Below are positions 37,301-48,099 of a DNA stretch of 64,000 nt, piece after piece. Made by a program: the position numbers and the translations under genes. The number at the start of each line of letters is the position of its first letter. The first letter of the stretch is position 1. The stretch comes from Aphidius gifuensis. Its lineage: Eukaryota; Arthropoda; Insecta; Hymenoptera; Braconidae. Location: positions 6,820,001 to 6,884,000 of the forward strand of contig NC_057790.1 of NCBI RefSeq assembly GCF_014905175.1, written 5' to 3'. Below the pieces are notes generated by a model. The model saw nothing but the letters and a program-made list of their open reading frames with translations. It was not told the DNA's origin and did not search any database.

Positions 37301-40300
37301 AAAGGTTATAACATACTTTAGTTCTAAGCTGTATATCATATTTCGACAATCTTTCGTATAGACCAATTAAAAAGTAATGGAATTGATTTGAATTATCAAG
37401 ATATTGAATAACATTATTGAGACTATCTGCACATCTAAATGAATGAGTCTTTAATTCATCACTTAAAGCATCGAGGAATTTTAGATAAATTCCATTTTTT
37501 ACAGCACTTGATAAAATTTTTTTCGCAGAAATTGTAACAATGCTGTTCAATTCGTAAATATTATCTGCAATTATTTGTATACATATATTTGTTTCATTAA
37601 TGTCATTTGCAGATTTTTGGGTCTCTAATAATTTGTCATATGTTGACTGTACATCATGAAGCAAAGATTTGTTATCATAAAATGCTTCTTCTTTACGAGA
37701 GAAATATTTTTCTATTTTTGTTCCGATGTCATTGATACTAGTTTCTATCTTTTTCTCCAGTTGATATTTTATGTTAGTAATGTTTTCTTTAATACGATTT
37801 TTCAATTTATCTAAATCTATTATGATATTATGAAATGCAAGTGTCGATATATGAAGACCAGAACTATTAGAATCACTGACATGAGCTAAAAATTCTAAAT
37901 ATCGTCCTTGATCTGAGATGATTGAAATATTTTTTCGAAGAGTATTTAGATTTAAAAAATTAAGACTGTTATTGATCTTTATCGATAATTCATCTGCATT
38001 TTTAACATTTTTTATTTCTTCTGTAAGATTTAACATATTATCATATCCTGTATTCACGTTGATTAAAAATTTCTGGGCTTCAATAACATCGGCATTAATT
38101 GTATGCATACTAATTGGAAATGAATTCATTTTATTGAGCATTTTTTGTACCGAAATTTCATAATATTCTTCAACTGACTTTGCTATGTCATTGATATTAT
38201 TTTCTATCTTTTTCTTCAGCTGATATTCTGTATCAGCAATGTTTTCATAAATACGATTTTTCAATTCATCTAAATCTATTTTGATCTTATAAAACCCAAG
38301 CGTCGAAATAACAAGACCAGAACTATCAGTATTACTGACACTGACATGAGCTAAAAAATCTAAATATCGTCCTTGATCTGAGATGATTGAAACTTTGTTC
38401 TGAAGTGTATTTAGATTTAAAAAATTAAGACTATTACCGATTTTTATTGATAATTCATCTGCACTTTTTACATTTTTGATTTCTTCTATAAAATTTACAA
38501 TTCGATTATATCCTGTATTAAATTCAGTTAGGAACGATTCAGCTTCGATAACGTTCGCATCAATTGTTAGCATACTATTTGGAAATGAATTTATTTTATT
38601 GAGCATTTTTTTTACCATAATTATATAATGTTCTTGAACCAAATTTGCTATGTCAGCAATACAAGACGAAATTTTTTTATCAATCTCTTGAATTAAATCG
38701 GAAACATAAATTTGTGAGGCTGCCGATATAGTATAACCAAAATCATCTGAATTATCATGTTCAATAAAGTTTATGTTTTTATGTAAAAGATTTTCTAGAG
38801 AATTTTTATTATCCTGAAAGATTGCCATATTGCTCAAAAGTCCAGCTACTTTCGGCTGTTTGAAAAAACCAATTCTTGAATAAACTTGATTTCCTCCTAT
38901 ATCATTAGTTGTTAATAAAGCATTTATGAATTGAATTATATTGTTGTCCAGCAAACTTTTATCTAGCTTTGCAATAAGTTCTCCTTTAACAACTTCTAAG
39001 TAAGCAGTAATAGTGGTAATAATTTCTTTATCTGATTCATCATGATTAACTTTAGATGCAACAATGCCAATACTGTCTTGAAATTTAGTTATATTTTTAA
39101 TCATACTAGCTGCATGTTTAACTAATCGCATAAAATCTGTTCTGTCGTTACCTATTTGAACGGCAGAATAATTAACAATAAAAATAAACTTAATTTTTTT
39201 AGCAAAATCTGTTATTTTTTTGATAAAAAAAGTTCCGGCTATATCATGCTTTGCATTTCGAGTATCACTAAAGCCAGGACAATCATAGATCGATGTCTTT
39301 GTTTTGCCATCCAATACAAGCTCAGGTACTTCAGTGTGTGAATTAAGGCTGGATGTCCCGATTCTGCCATCGTTATCTATTATGATATATTTACCAGTCG
39401 TTTTATTTTTTGAGTTTAATACGGCTTGTGATGATAGATTATGATCAGCAAGAAATTGAACCAAAGTACTTTTTCCAGCTCCCGTGTTGCCCAGTACTAG
39501 TACTGCGTTTGAATCATTAGTATATTTAATTTGTCGCTCACCTTCTTCAAGATGATCCAAAATAGTTTGTACTGTATCGGCGGTGTTATTATTATTTATG
39601 TTTTCACGAGGAAGATCGATATGTAAATCATTCATACCACGACGTCTTCGATAATGATGTTTCTTTAAATATGTATCATTTTTTGTCTGAAAAAGAAAAA
39701 ACATAAAAACTGATGAATTATGATGTCTTAACTGAGTATCTTTATAACTATTTTTGATAAAAAAAATGTCAAATAATTTGATATATATTGTAACCGATTT
39801 TCTGACCTGCACGGCGAGAACTATCGGCCAAGGTTAGCAACGAGGATTTCTCACCATCCTCCTCAAAATCACCGGGGGGAGCCATGTTGGTTATCTCGGA
39901 AGCCAACAACCGTGGGAGTCACGAGAACTAATTCGGGAGCCTAACTCAGTCTTAGAAATGGTAGAGGGGCGCGGTCCACCTGATTGGATTATGAAATACG
40001 TAACCAAACCTGAGGGAACTATCGTGAACCAAGCATAGTGTATTACATACGCCTATATTACATTGCGACTATACTTATAGTAAAATACCTACGTCACAAG
40101 TATTGTAAGTGTGGGAGCAAATAGTCTACATGTGAGATATGTATTTTGTATAGGGAACCATACAGCGATCCATTCGTGACCAGGTCTTACACATACGTTG
40201 CCATTGCAATAATAATATATCTCAATATTATTATTATTATTTACAGCGATCCATTCGTGAACTCACACATACACATTTATGTGTAATGATGGTCTAACCA

Positions 40301-43065
40301 TCACATACATATTATGTAGCGAGAATATAATAATTATTATTATTATTATGAGAGAACCATATAGCGTGATCATTAGTATTAGTCTGTCATTGGAAATTCA
40401 AGCAGAGTTTCACCAGGACTTAACGTCTGATACCTAGAGAGCCTTTACGAGAGATCCAAACGATGTCGAGAGAACCAGTAGTGAACCAAGAGAGCCAGTC
40501 AAGAGAAGAGAAGTGATCAGTTCGAGAGCCAGACAAGTTGTGTCGTCTCACGACGACGTTCAGTGCTTAGCTGCTGTGAGCTTTAACCCCACTCAGTAGC
40601 ACTCTCCTACCTATCGCCCCCGGACATGCGCAGCACGCTTTCCTAGCCGGCAGTTCGATAGGTTTACGATCGGGCTTCATACGCAGCCTTCGGTGAGTTC
40701 GTCTCTTCGACGGAGGAGTGGAGCCATTGCCGCAATAAGGTTTGGTGTATCAAGACATCTTATAAACATCGAATAGGCGCCCCATTGATGTCATATATAA
40801 TAGTCTTGACCCTACACAGAGCCTTGCACTAGTGATCCTTTATTTATTAATAACCAACTCCCATTGGTTATTAATACGTAAACGTTAACAAATAAATAAT
40901 CCATATCTATTTGAATGATTATTTATTTCGAGAACCCACGAAATAATAAATTTCGTTACAATATATATGTACTGTTACGTATTGGTATGTTCAGTATTTA
41001 AAATAAATAATTAATAAATAATATTTGTTAAAATCAAGGGACTCGTTTGATATCGAGTAAACACATAAATTTTTCTTTTTATTTTTGAAGTGAAACTTCT
41101 TTTTGCAGGATAGTGGAAAAAAAACAGTGTTCGGCCATGTAACGCTCGGAGCGAGCCAACGCTCGAAACGAGCGAACGCCTAGACCGAGCGAGTGTTTGC
41201 CCATATAACTAATGAAAGTGAGTGAGTGAGTGAGTGAGAGGCTACTAGCGAGACAAGAGATATGCTGAAAATAAATTTGTGTGTTAGACGGTAAGACAGA
41301 GGCAAAAACAGGATGTGACACTGAATTGAACGAAATATCTTTTAAATGGTAGTCTTTAGGACCCAGAACACGTTGCACCTATTTCCAATCATTTTTATTG
41401 TCTGCCGTCCACAGGTAAGCCAGGTAAAAATTCGATAATTTATATGACTCTGAATTGATTGGAATTTGTTTAATACTTTTAGCTTTATTATATTAAGTTA
41501 ATTTTAAAATTCCAATCAAATAAGTTATCATCCGGCCGAGATATTAATTTTTGAAAATTGAAAAAAACATGAATTATAGCGTAACTCTAAACTGATTGGC
41601 GAGCTAGGTTAATTTTCTTTAATGTATTTTAAATATAAAAAAAAAAATTCCAATCAAAAAAAAAATCATTAAAAGGGTTAAAAAAATTATTAAAAATTAA
41701 ATTGAATTGTAGAGTAATGCAGGGGCTGAGCGTGAAAATAATAGAGTGGTGGGGAGTTTGGCAGTCAGCTTGGAGTTTATATTAGAAGAGGACAACATTA
41801 TTGGAATTATTGTTATAAATAATAATATTATTAATATATATTCATTAATTCATAGTATTAATAATAATAATAATATTAATAACGATATAATATTGATAAT
41901 ATTATCAATATGATTGATATTATTATTATGAATATCATATTGATATCATCATTTATATTATTAACATTATTAATATAATTATTAAAATTATTATTATCAT
42001 CATTAATTAATTGCTTGTTGATATTATTGAAATTACAAATAACTTGACAGACAGCGAAAAGAGTTTCACTTCCCCTGCGCGTACTGCTAACACACACAAT
42101 TTTTTTTATTTTAGCAACATTGACATTTCTTATAAATATTTTTTACCTTTCTTTTATGTTATTTTTCATTCTACATTTTATTTCTCATTGATGTAGTTAT
42201 ATTTTATAAAAGCAACTCGATATTTTATATCCGTTGACTTTAACAATAATTGTTATAAATAATTGTCTAAGTAAATATTAAATGCTGACTATCGTGGGTC
42301 AGGTAAAATATGATTGGTTAAAGATATTCTTACTCTGTATCATCCCTTCTTAATTTTATAATTTTATGGGAATTTTTATTTTTTAATTTTAAGGAGCTTC
42401 ACGTTTGCGACAACCTTTGTTTCGACAATATCTTAATTAATTAAATTTAAATCAATTTTATAAAATCAAATTTATTGAATGGAAATAAAAAAATCAATTT
42501 AATTTTTACTTTTTATAAAATATAATAATCAAATGAATATTTTAATAATTAATAAAATAAATTAATATCAGTGAAGTTAAAATATAAAACAATTCCTAGT
42601 GACAAATTATTATTTCTTAAACTATTTAACCTTCCCTAATCTTATAAAAAATTATTGACTGTGACATAAAAAACTTGTTTCAGTTGAAAAAAAATTTTGC
42701 TCAAATTAATACATTTTTTTTTTTGACTCAAAGCCTGAAACTTACAAGAAAAAATTTTCTATTTTTTATCAACTTTTTCTCTCAGTGTAAATACATTGAA
42801 AGACTTTATTCAAATTTAAAAAAATAGATAAAATAGTATAGGTTTATGAATATATTATACTTACTTGTCCCTCAGCAAGATGATTATCTCCATCAATATG
42901 TATTTTTCTAGCGTCGATGGGTGCTGTTAGCTTTAGAATTAAGTGATCGTGTTTATCAGCTGTTACATTTTGATAAATATATTCTTTAGCTGCACTGTTC
43001 CAATTATTATCTTCGTTTGAAACCGCAGTAACAACTATTAACAGAGAACACAAAATAATAAACAT
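34371..43065 (-). CDS. Giant secreted P-loop GTPase-like protein 1
   Basis: Predicted 1838 residues from two exons: 43065-42865 (67 codons, phase 0) and 39686-34371. Exon 1 gives signal peptide MFIILCSLLIVVTAVS and a short Asn/Asp/Lys-rich segment ending HLAEGQ/GTAAGT. Exon 2 opens after CAG and has YRRRRG (residues 80-83, furin-like), then a P-loop GNTGAGKST (133-141), a switch-like DCPGFSDTR (202-210) and VASKV (276-280) at the G4 position, which lacks the usual Asp. Next come two repeats of about 158 residues, a coiled-coil-rich region, and a Gly/Ala hydrophobic segment AGPAGAAVGAGTALVAGVVG (about 1315-1340). The C-terminal domain has FLGPGGFFVWKHD. No transmembrane anchor besides the Gly/Ala segment is seen. 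Closest in style to AIG1/GIMAP-type P-loop proteins, but I do not recognise the family. The exon 1 join rests on phase and on conservation in the paralogue. Confidence 0.75.
37720..38660 (-). repeat. Two intragenic repeats of about 470 bp in GTPase-like gene 1
   Basis: Two tandem units (about 38660-38190 and 38189-37720) each encode about 158 residues with the same landmarks: a QKMLNKINSF-type helix, IDANVIEA, NTGYNR, EEIKNVKSADELSIKI, LNFLNLNTL, SIISDQGRYLEFLAHVS, then a KKIENNIND linker. The paralogous gene has three units (about 51125-49690). Heptad-like spacing suggests helical, possibly coiled-coil modules. Confidence 0.8.
39789..40960. mobile_element. Solo LTR-like element in the intron of GTPase-like gene 1
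   Basis: A 1172-bp, GC-richer segment begins TGTAACCG and ends CGTTACA, with ATAT on both flanks; this is the layout of a solo long terminal repeat (TG...CA). It holds a duplicated CAGCGATCCATTCGTGA word (about 40164 and 40243) and no coding sequence. It sits inside the predicted 3.2-kb intron, antisense or sense not determinable, and is absent from the intron of the paralogous gene. Confidence 0.6.
40961..42864. other. Remainder of intron 1 of GTPase-like gene 1
   Basis: Holds a GCTCGGAGCGAGCC/GCTCGAAACGAGCG inverted-repeat cluster and a (GTGA)n run (about 41140-41245), then ATTATTAATA-type low-complexity sequence (41815-42010). No exon supported by both paralogues is visible, so a two-exon model is preferred. 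Confidence 0.4.
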
Positions 43066-43275
43066 TATGAATATTCAACGTGTATATTTGTTAAGATTTA
43101 CAAGTTTTTTTCTTTTTCGTCTTGTTTTTAGTGTAAACAGCTTCAACAGCTAAATGATAAATGTGGCATAACAACAGAACCCATGAATATTTATACATAT
43201 TATTTCAACATCCTCAATCGTGATTGTATGACCCCTGAACTAAAGCGGGAATTCCCCAAATGTATAATCGCGATA
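43066..43275 (-). promoter_or_regulatory. Promoter of GTPase-like gene 1 with kappaB-like site
   Basis: Upstream of the start: a TATAAATA box on minus (43188-43196, about 125 bp from ATG) and a perfect palindrome GGGAATTCCC at 43247-43256 (about 182 bp from ATG), followed by one more C. The same 10-mer in the same context (AAAGCGGGAATTCCC) recurs at 53936-53945 and 55118-55127. It matches the NF-kappaB consensus GGGRNNYYCC bound by Dorsal/Dif/Relish in insects. Confidence 0.6.
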
Positions 43276-43389
43276 TAAACCGAAAACATTTAGTTTAGAG
43301 AGACTTATGTTTTTTTTATCGAAAATAAGTATACATATATAATTATTAAATCACTTATTGATAATTCAAATAGTATTGAAAAGAAGAAC

Positions 43390-43520
43390 TGTTATTCAGT
43401 AAAATACTGCGCAATAAGACATTGACGCTACAGTCACAACGAGATATCTACAAGCCTTATGTACCTATGAAAATTGTAAAGTTACGCCAATTATATTTTC
43501 CTAAACTGATATTTTTTACT
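43390..43520. repeat. Dispersed repeat related to the OR-C insertion
   Basis: About 43390-43520 shares ordered words with 5640-5780, including ATGAAAATTGTAAAG, TTACGC, AATTATATTTT and AACTGATATTTTTT. It is a diverged fragment of the same repeat family that interrupts OR-C. Confidence 0.6.
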
Positions 43521-43698
43521 GTACAACGCTAGAAAAATTTTTGGGCGTGGCCTAAATCCAGCTCCTATGCTTTAACACAGGAAATATTCATGCTTGACAA
43601 CCCCAAAAAAATAAAAAAAAGTATTTTCAATTCGTTTTTTTTTGTATGGAATCAATCATTATTTATATATATATATATATATTTTGATCAGTATAATT

Positions 43699-46045
43699 AT
43701 TTTATTTATTTATTTATTCAATGCCCTTAACATTACATTTTGTGAGCTACATGAGATAAAAACATAATAATAAAATTATCATAAATTATATCTCATGTAA
43801 ATTGATACATAATTACATAAAATTTCGAAAAGTACATGTAATTAATTATATATTAATAATCTAAGTATTCATATAAAAAAAAAAAAAAGTTTGTTTCTTT
43901 AAAAAACAATTTGACAATTTAACAATTTTTTAGATATTTTTTCTTTCTTGATCAAGTAAATAATTTAGATAATTAAATTTAAAAGAATCTAATGAATTTA
44001 ATGACGTTAATTTAGTTGGGAGATGATTCCAAAGTCTAGCACCAGCAATATATAAACTATTTTCCAAATTATAAGAGCACATTACTGGGTAATCCAGTTC
44101 ATTCGTGGCAATTCTTGCTCTTAACGAATGTTGTGAACTTAGCCTGTATTTAATTTTTTCATTCAACAACTGATTCTCCCCTGATTTTATAGCCCCAAAA
44201 AATAATGAATCTAGGAAATAATTTATTCTGTTTTTAAGAGATAGCCAATCTAAATTAACCCTGTCTGCTGATATATGCTCTCTTTTCTTTTTTTTCAAAA
44301 CAAATCTAACACAAGAATTAAATGCTACTTGAAGTCTAGAAAGTTGATGACTAGTAATATCAGTCAAAGCTAACCATCAATAATTGTAACTTGTGTTCTT
44401 CCATTTAAATAGGAAGAAAACCAATTAAAAGCATCACCACGTATACCATAATGATCCAATCCATCAAGCAAAAGACTATGATCAACCATGTCAAAAGCCT
44501 TACTAAAGTCAAAGAAGACAGCAACAGTAAACTCGTTACGATCCATATTAAATCTAATGTCATCTAATATGTATGTTATTGCTGATAATGTGTTTGAGCC
44601 TTTTTTAAAACCAGTTTGGTATTTATCAAGTAATCCAGCTTCATGAAGATAAGTGGAGACCTGATCATGAACAACTCTTTCAAGTAGCTTTGATATTATT
44701 GGCAATAGTACAATACCACGAAAATGAGATTCTTCAAGTGGGTGAGATATTTTTGCAACTGGCAGAGCAATAGACTTTTTCCAACATTTAGGGAAAACAC
44801 CAAGTATTAATAAAAAATTAAAGATGCAGGCAATAAAATGTATAATGCCAGATCCAAAAGCTTTTAAATGACTTATTGAAATGCCATCAGATCCAACTGA
44901 TGACGTTGATACATTTGAGATAGCCTTTTTCAAGTCTTTAAACTTTACTTCTTTAAATTTGAAAGTGCTAGTTAATATTCTTGGAGATAGAGATGACCAT
45001 CTACATCTTTGAAAATTACCAATAAAATTTGTTGAATTAATAAAATAATAATTTTGACTGTTAGGTGTAATATGAGAAGGTATGGTACGATTAATACTTT
45101 TAATGGATCTCTTTGTAATACCAATATTATCAACCTTGCTCCAGAAGTTCCTTGAGTTTTTATTAATCTTAAATTTTGCTAAAAGAATATTGGCTCTATT
45201 TTCTCTGATTGTATTTAATATTTTTCTACGAATAGCTCTATACTTGTTAAATAGTCTATTCGTTTTATACTTCTTGAACATTTTATAAATATTTCCTCTA
45301 GTCTTAATTAACCATTTAACCTTTTTATCAATACCAGGTGTATGTTTCTTGTTCATAATTAATTTTTCTGGTAAAAAATAATTAACTGTAGATTTTACTC
45401 TTGATGAAAAAAGATTAATCACTGTATCACAAGTGGCACCGAATGGCACCAATGACCAGTCATAATTATTCCGAATTGCTCCGAATGATTTCGGAATTTC
45501 TCCAGATTGCTCCGGATGATTCCGGACTTGCTCCGGATTATTCCGGAATTGGCTCACTTAGAAAAAATTCGAAAAAATACGAAAAATCGGTTGCAATTCC
45601 AAAATACTCGAATTCCTGTGTAAAATGAAGAAAAAAAAATGACCGAAAAATTTTAATGGGCCAATTCCGAAGTGATACGGAGTTTTCCGGAATTTTACGG
45701 AGTATTTCCGGAATTTTACGGAGTGTTTCCGGACTTTTACGGAGTACTTCCGGAATTTTACGGAGTTTTTCCGGAGTTTTACGGAGAAATTATTTCCACC
45801 AGGGAACTTGTGAATCAAGAATGTCACTTGACAACCATTTGAGTGTTGGTACTGGTAAAAGAGTAGCATGATTGTTTGAGATTACTGTAGCCACGTGATT
45901 GTTGGTGTGACATGTTGGACTAGATAGTCAGTTCATGTTAGCCACATCTGGTGATGAAGCTCTTGATAAATCATTACTTGAGGAACCAAGTGTACTGTTA
46001 ATATCATGTAGTAGATCAAAGTCAAATCTGTCTTTTAGATATCGT
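43699..46045 (-). mobile_element. Dead CR1/Jockey-type non-LTR retrotransposon with nested MITE
   Basis: Minus-strand reverse transcriptase remains. 45460-44370 is an open frame covering the fingers/palm with motif A (VAVFFDFSKAFDMVDHSLLL) and ending just after LNGRTQVTIIDG. 44367-43930 is a second frame with the thumb/C-terminal part (LSRLQVAFNSCVRFVL ... RLWNHLP). The segment between, which should carry the catalytic FADD motif, is deleted, so the enzyme cannot work. The 3' end has a (TAAA)n tail (about 43699-43720), as in CR1/L2-type elements. Sequence related to the linker before the reverse transcriptase continues at about 45805-46045 beyond a MITE that splits it; the endonuclease is not recognisable. 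Confidence 0.75.
45461..45804. mobile_element. CCGGA-rich MITE, copy 3, nested in the retrotransposon
   Basis: The right end is intact (AATTATTTCCACCAGGG at 45788-45804), and the inside has the same CTCCGGA/TTTACGGAGT words as the copy at 32173-32499. The left 20 or so bases with CCCTGGTGG are missing or scrambled. Its sequence supplies the first roughly 30 codons of the neighbouring open frame, which are therefore not retrotransposon protein. Confidence 0.7.
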
Positions 46046-47087
46046 CGCATTAAAGGATGAAGGGCGTAAGTGCCATTTTTGAAAATTTTTTTTTTTATTA
46101 AAGGAAAAAGGGCGTAAATACAAATTTATTTATTTTTGGGTTTTTGACTGATGGTGATAAACAGTGAAAAACTTGATAAAATTCCATTTTTTTGTGGATA
46201 GTTTTTATAATTACAGAAAATCTAATACGGGTTGCCACAATAATATTGGGGTCAAAAAAAACTTGATATTTTTTTTTATAATTCAGTAGTTTTTGGGAAA
46301 TCTGTCATTCCATTTGACCACATTTGTTTATGTTCGAAATTATTTTGTTACACTTGCTCCCATAAGAGCTATGTATAACCTCTCTAAAACAGGCCGACTT
46401 TAATAATTAGTATAAAAAAAACGAATACCAATACTTATAATTCTAAGGGCACATTAAGATGCGTTAATAATATTTCATTTATCTAATCTCAAAATTTTAT
46501 AACATCCTCATTCCATCAAGTTGACTAGCGTTGTACGTTAATTAAAACTGAATATTAAAACCTATATTAAATTTAGGTAATATTATTTCGTCTTTTATTC
46601 CTTCAGTTTTTGGTAAATATATGGCATTATTTTTTCAATTATTTCGATGCGGTATTATGTAAATCCGAACATCCATTCCATAAAAGCCTATGTTTAATCT
46701 CGGAAAAAAGGATCATCTTTAACAGTTAATTAATCAAAAAAACATATTATAACAAAAGATCTGATTAAAGAAAAAGGTATATCGTTATTTCAATTATCTA
46801 GTCTACACCGTGTTTGATAATCATAGGATATGCGGTAGTGTACTTGCAGGAAAAAATACGCTGATTACGGGAAAAATGCAGAAAAAATTCAAAAGTCAAT
46901 ATTATGGTATATAATTCATAAAATCGTCATCATTTTTAATTTACCCTGGTTGTACCTTAAGTTTTTTTATTGGTCAAAATACATTTCTATGTATATGATA
47001 ATAACAATAACAGCCATGACGTTAGATTAGTTCTTTCTCATGAATAAATATGTTTGAATTAAATTTAAAAAAAAACAAGTACAACAT
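46046..47087. other. Unassigned spacer
   Basis: Two close copies of an AAAGG...GGGCGTAA word near 46052-46130 and A/T-rich sequence. No gene recognised. Confidence 0.35.
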
Positions 47088-47648
47088 TTGGCATATGTAA
47101 ATTTGGTTTTCGTGCAACAAAAAATTAGAGAAAATAATTTACCCAAAAAAAAAGATAAAATACGAATAACGCAGTTAGTATTATATATTGTCATCATATG
47201 AATTGTTTTCAACATGCTATACTTCTTGTATGAAGAAGTTTTTAGCACGGCATCTCTCTTATATCACTGCGTATTTCCCAGTCGTCAATTTCTTACAACT
47301 CATTTTTGCAACAGTCATGGATGTCGACTTTTGTAGTGCGTTCAATCTGTACCCGATTCTTATAGCCCAGGAAAACCATGAAAAGCCTGCACTATAAAAA
47401 AAAAAATGGGCAGTACAGTCGGCTTGCGCCTACCACTCGATGCACAAGGCCCGAACCTTAACCGCAGTGCCATGTCGGTGGCTCTATATTGTCATTATAT
47501 TTATTTTAACTTAATTTTATTATTAAAAAGGGAAATTGTTAATTCATATGATCTAACTGGAAACATGTATATGACGTTCTTTTTCATTGCTGTTACACCA
47601 CTTGATGCAAGCCTATAAAAATAAATAAAATTCAAACTTGAATAATTA
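47088..47648 (+). pseudogene. Degenerate short-chain dehydrogenase copy
   Basis: 47088-47190 matches exon 3 of the dehydrogenase (GTAAATTTGGT...CGTGCAA, ATTTACCCAAAAAAA, GATAAAATA) with substitutions and a stop. 47525-47648 matches parts of exons 4 and 5 (AAATTGTTAATTCATATGAT, ACTGGAAA, then GATGCAAGCCTATAAAAATAA and the same 3' flank). An unrelated stretch of about 300 bp (about 47200-47500) lies between, and the catalytic region upstream is gone. It cannot encode an enzyme. It sits before GTPase-like gene 2 exactly as the intact gene sits before gene 1. Confidence 0.75.
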
Positions 47649-48099
47649 CAAATAAATTTTATAATTTTTATTCACTTTTTAATTTTTTTTTCGAATACAA
47701 TTATAGAAATTTAATAGTTTATTTCAAAAAATAAGTGTTACAAGAAGTTATTTGAATAAATTCAACGAGAAAATTTATTTAATATGCTCAAAATATGATC
47801 GAATTTTTTTTTTTTTTCGAATGTTTAATTATTTTTATACAGTTAATATGCAATATATCGCACTATGAAAACTTACAGTTTATATTGACATAAACTTTAT
47901 AAATTTTTTGAAATAAAAAAGACTCAATTCACAAATAGCTGTATAAGAATTTCCCATAATAATAATTTCACTAAACTGTTTTTTGCAACTTCAAAAAATC
48001 ACATGGATAATTAATCTATATATGGAAAATTCGAATGAGTTACAATTTCTTATTTATTTAGTTACTTGTTGATGAAATATCAGCTACTTTGTAATATTT

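Noticed and set aside
41079..41378. Minus-strand frame of 99 codons in the giant gene intron
   Set aside because: Driven by the (GTGA)n and inverted-repeat cluster; no counterpart in the paralogous intron.
45558..45869. Open frame with repeated KLRKNSVKFRKYSVK
   Set aside because: Translation of the CCGGA MITE iterations, not a protein gene.
47188..47618. Short open frames and a GC-richer stretch resembling an RNA gene near 47405-47490
   Set aside because: No cloverleaf could be drawn; lies in sequence inserted between dehydrogenase pseudogene fragments.
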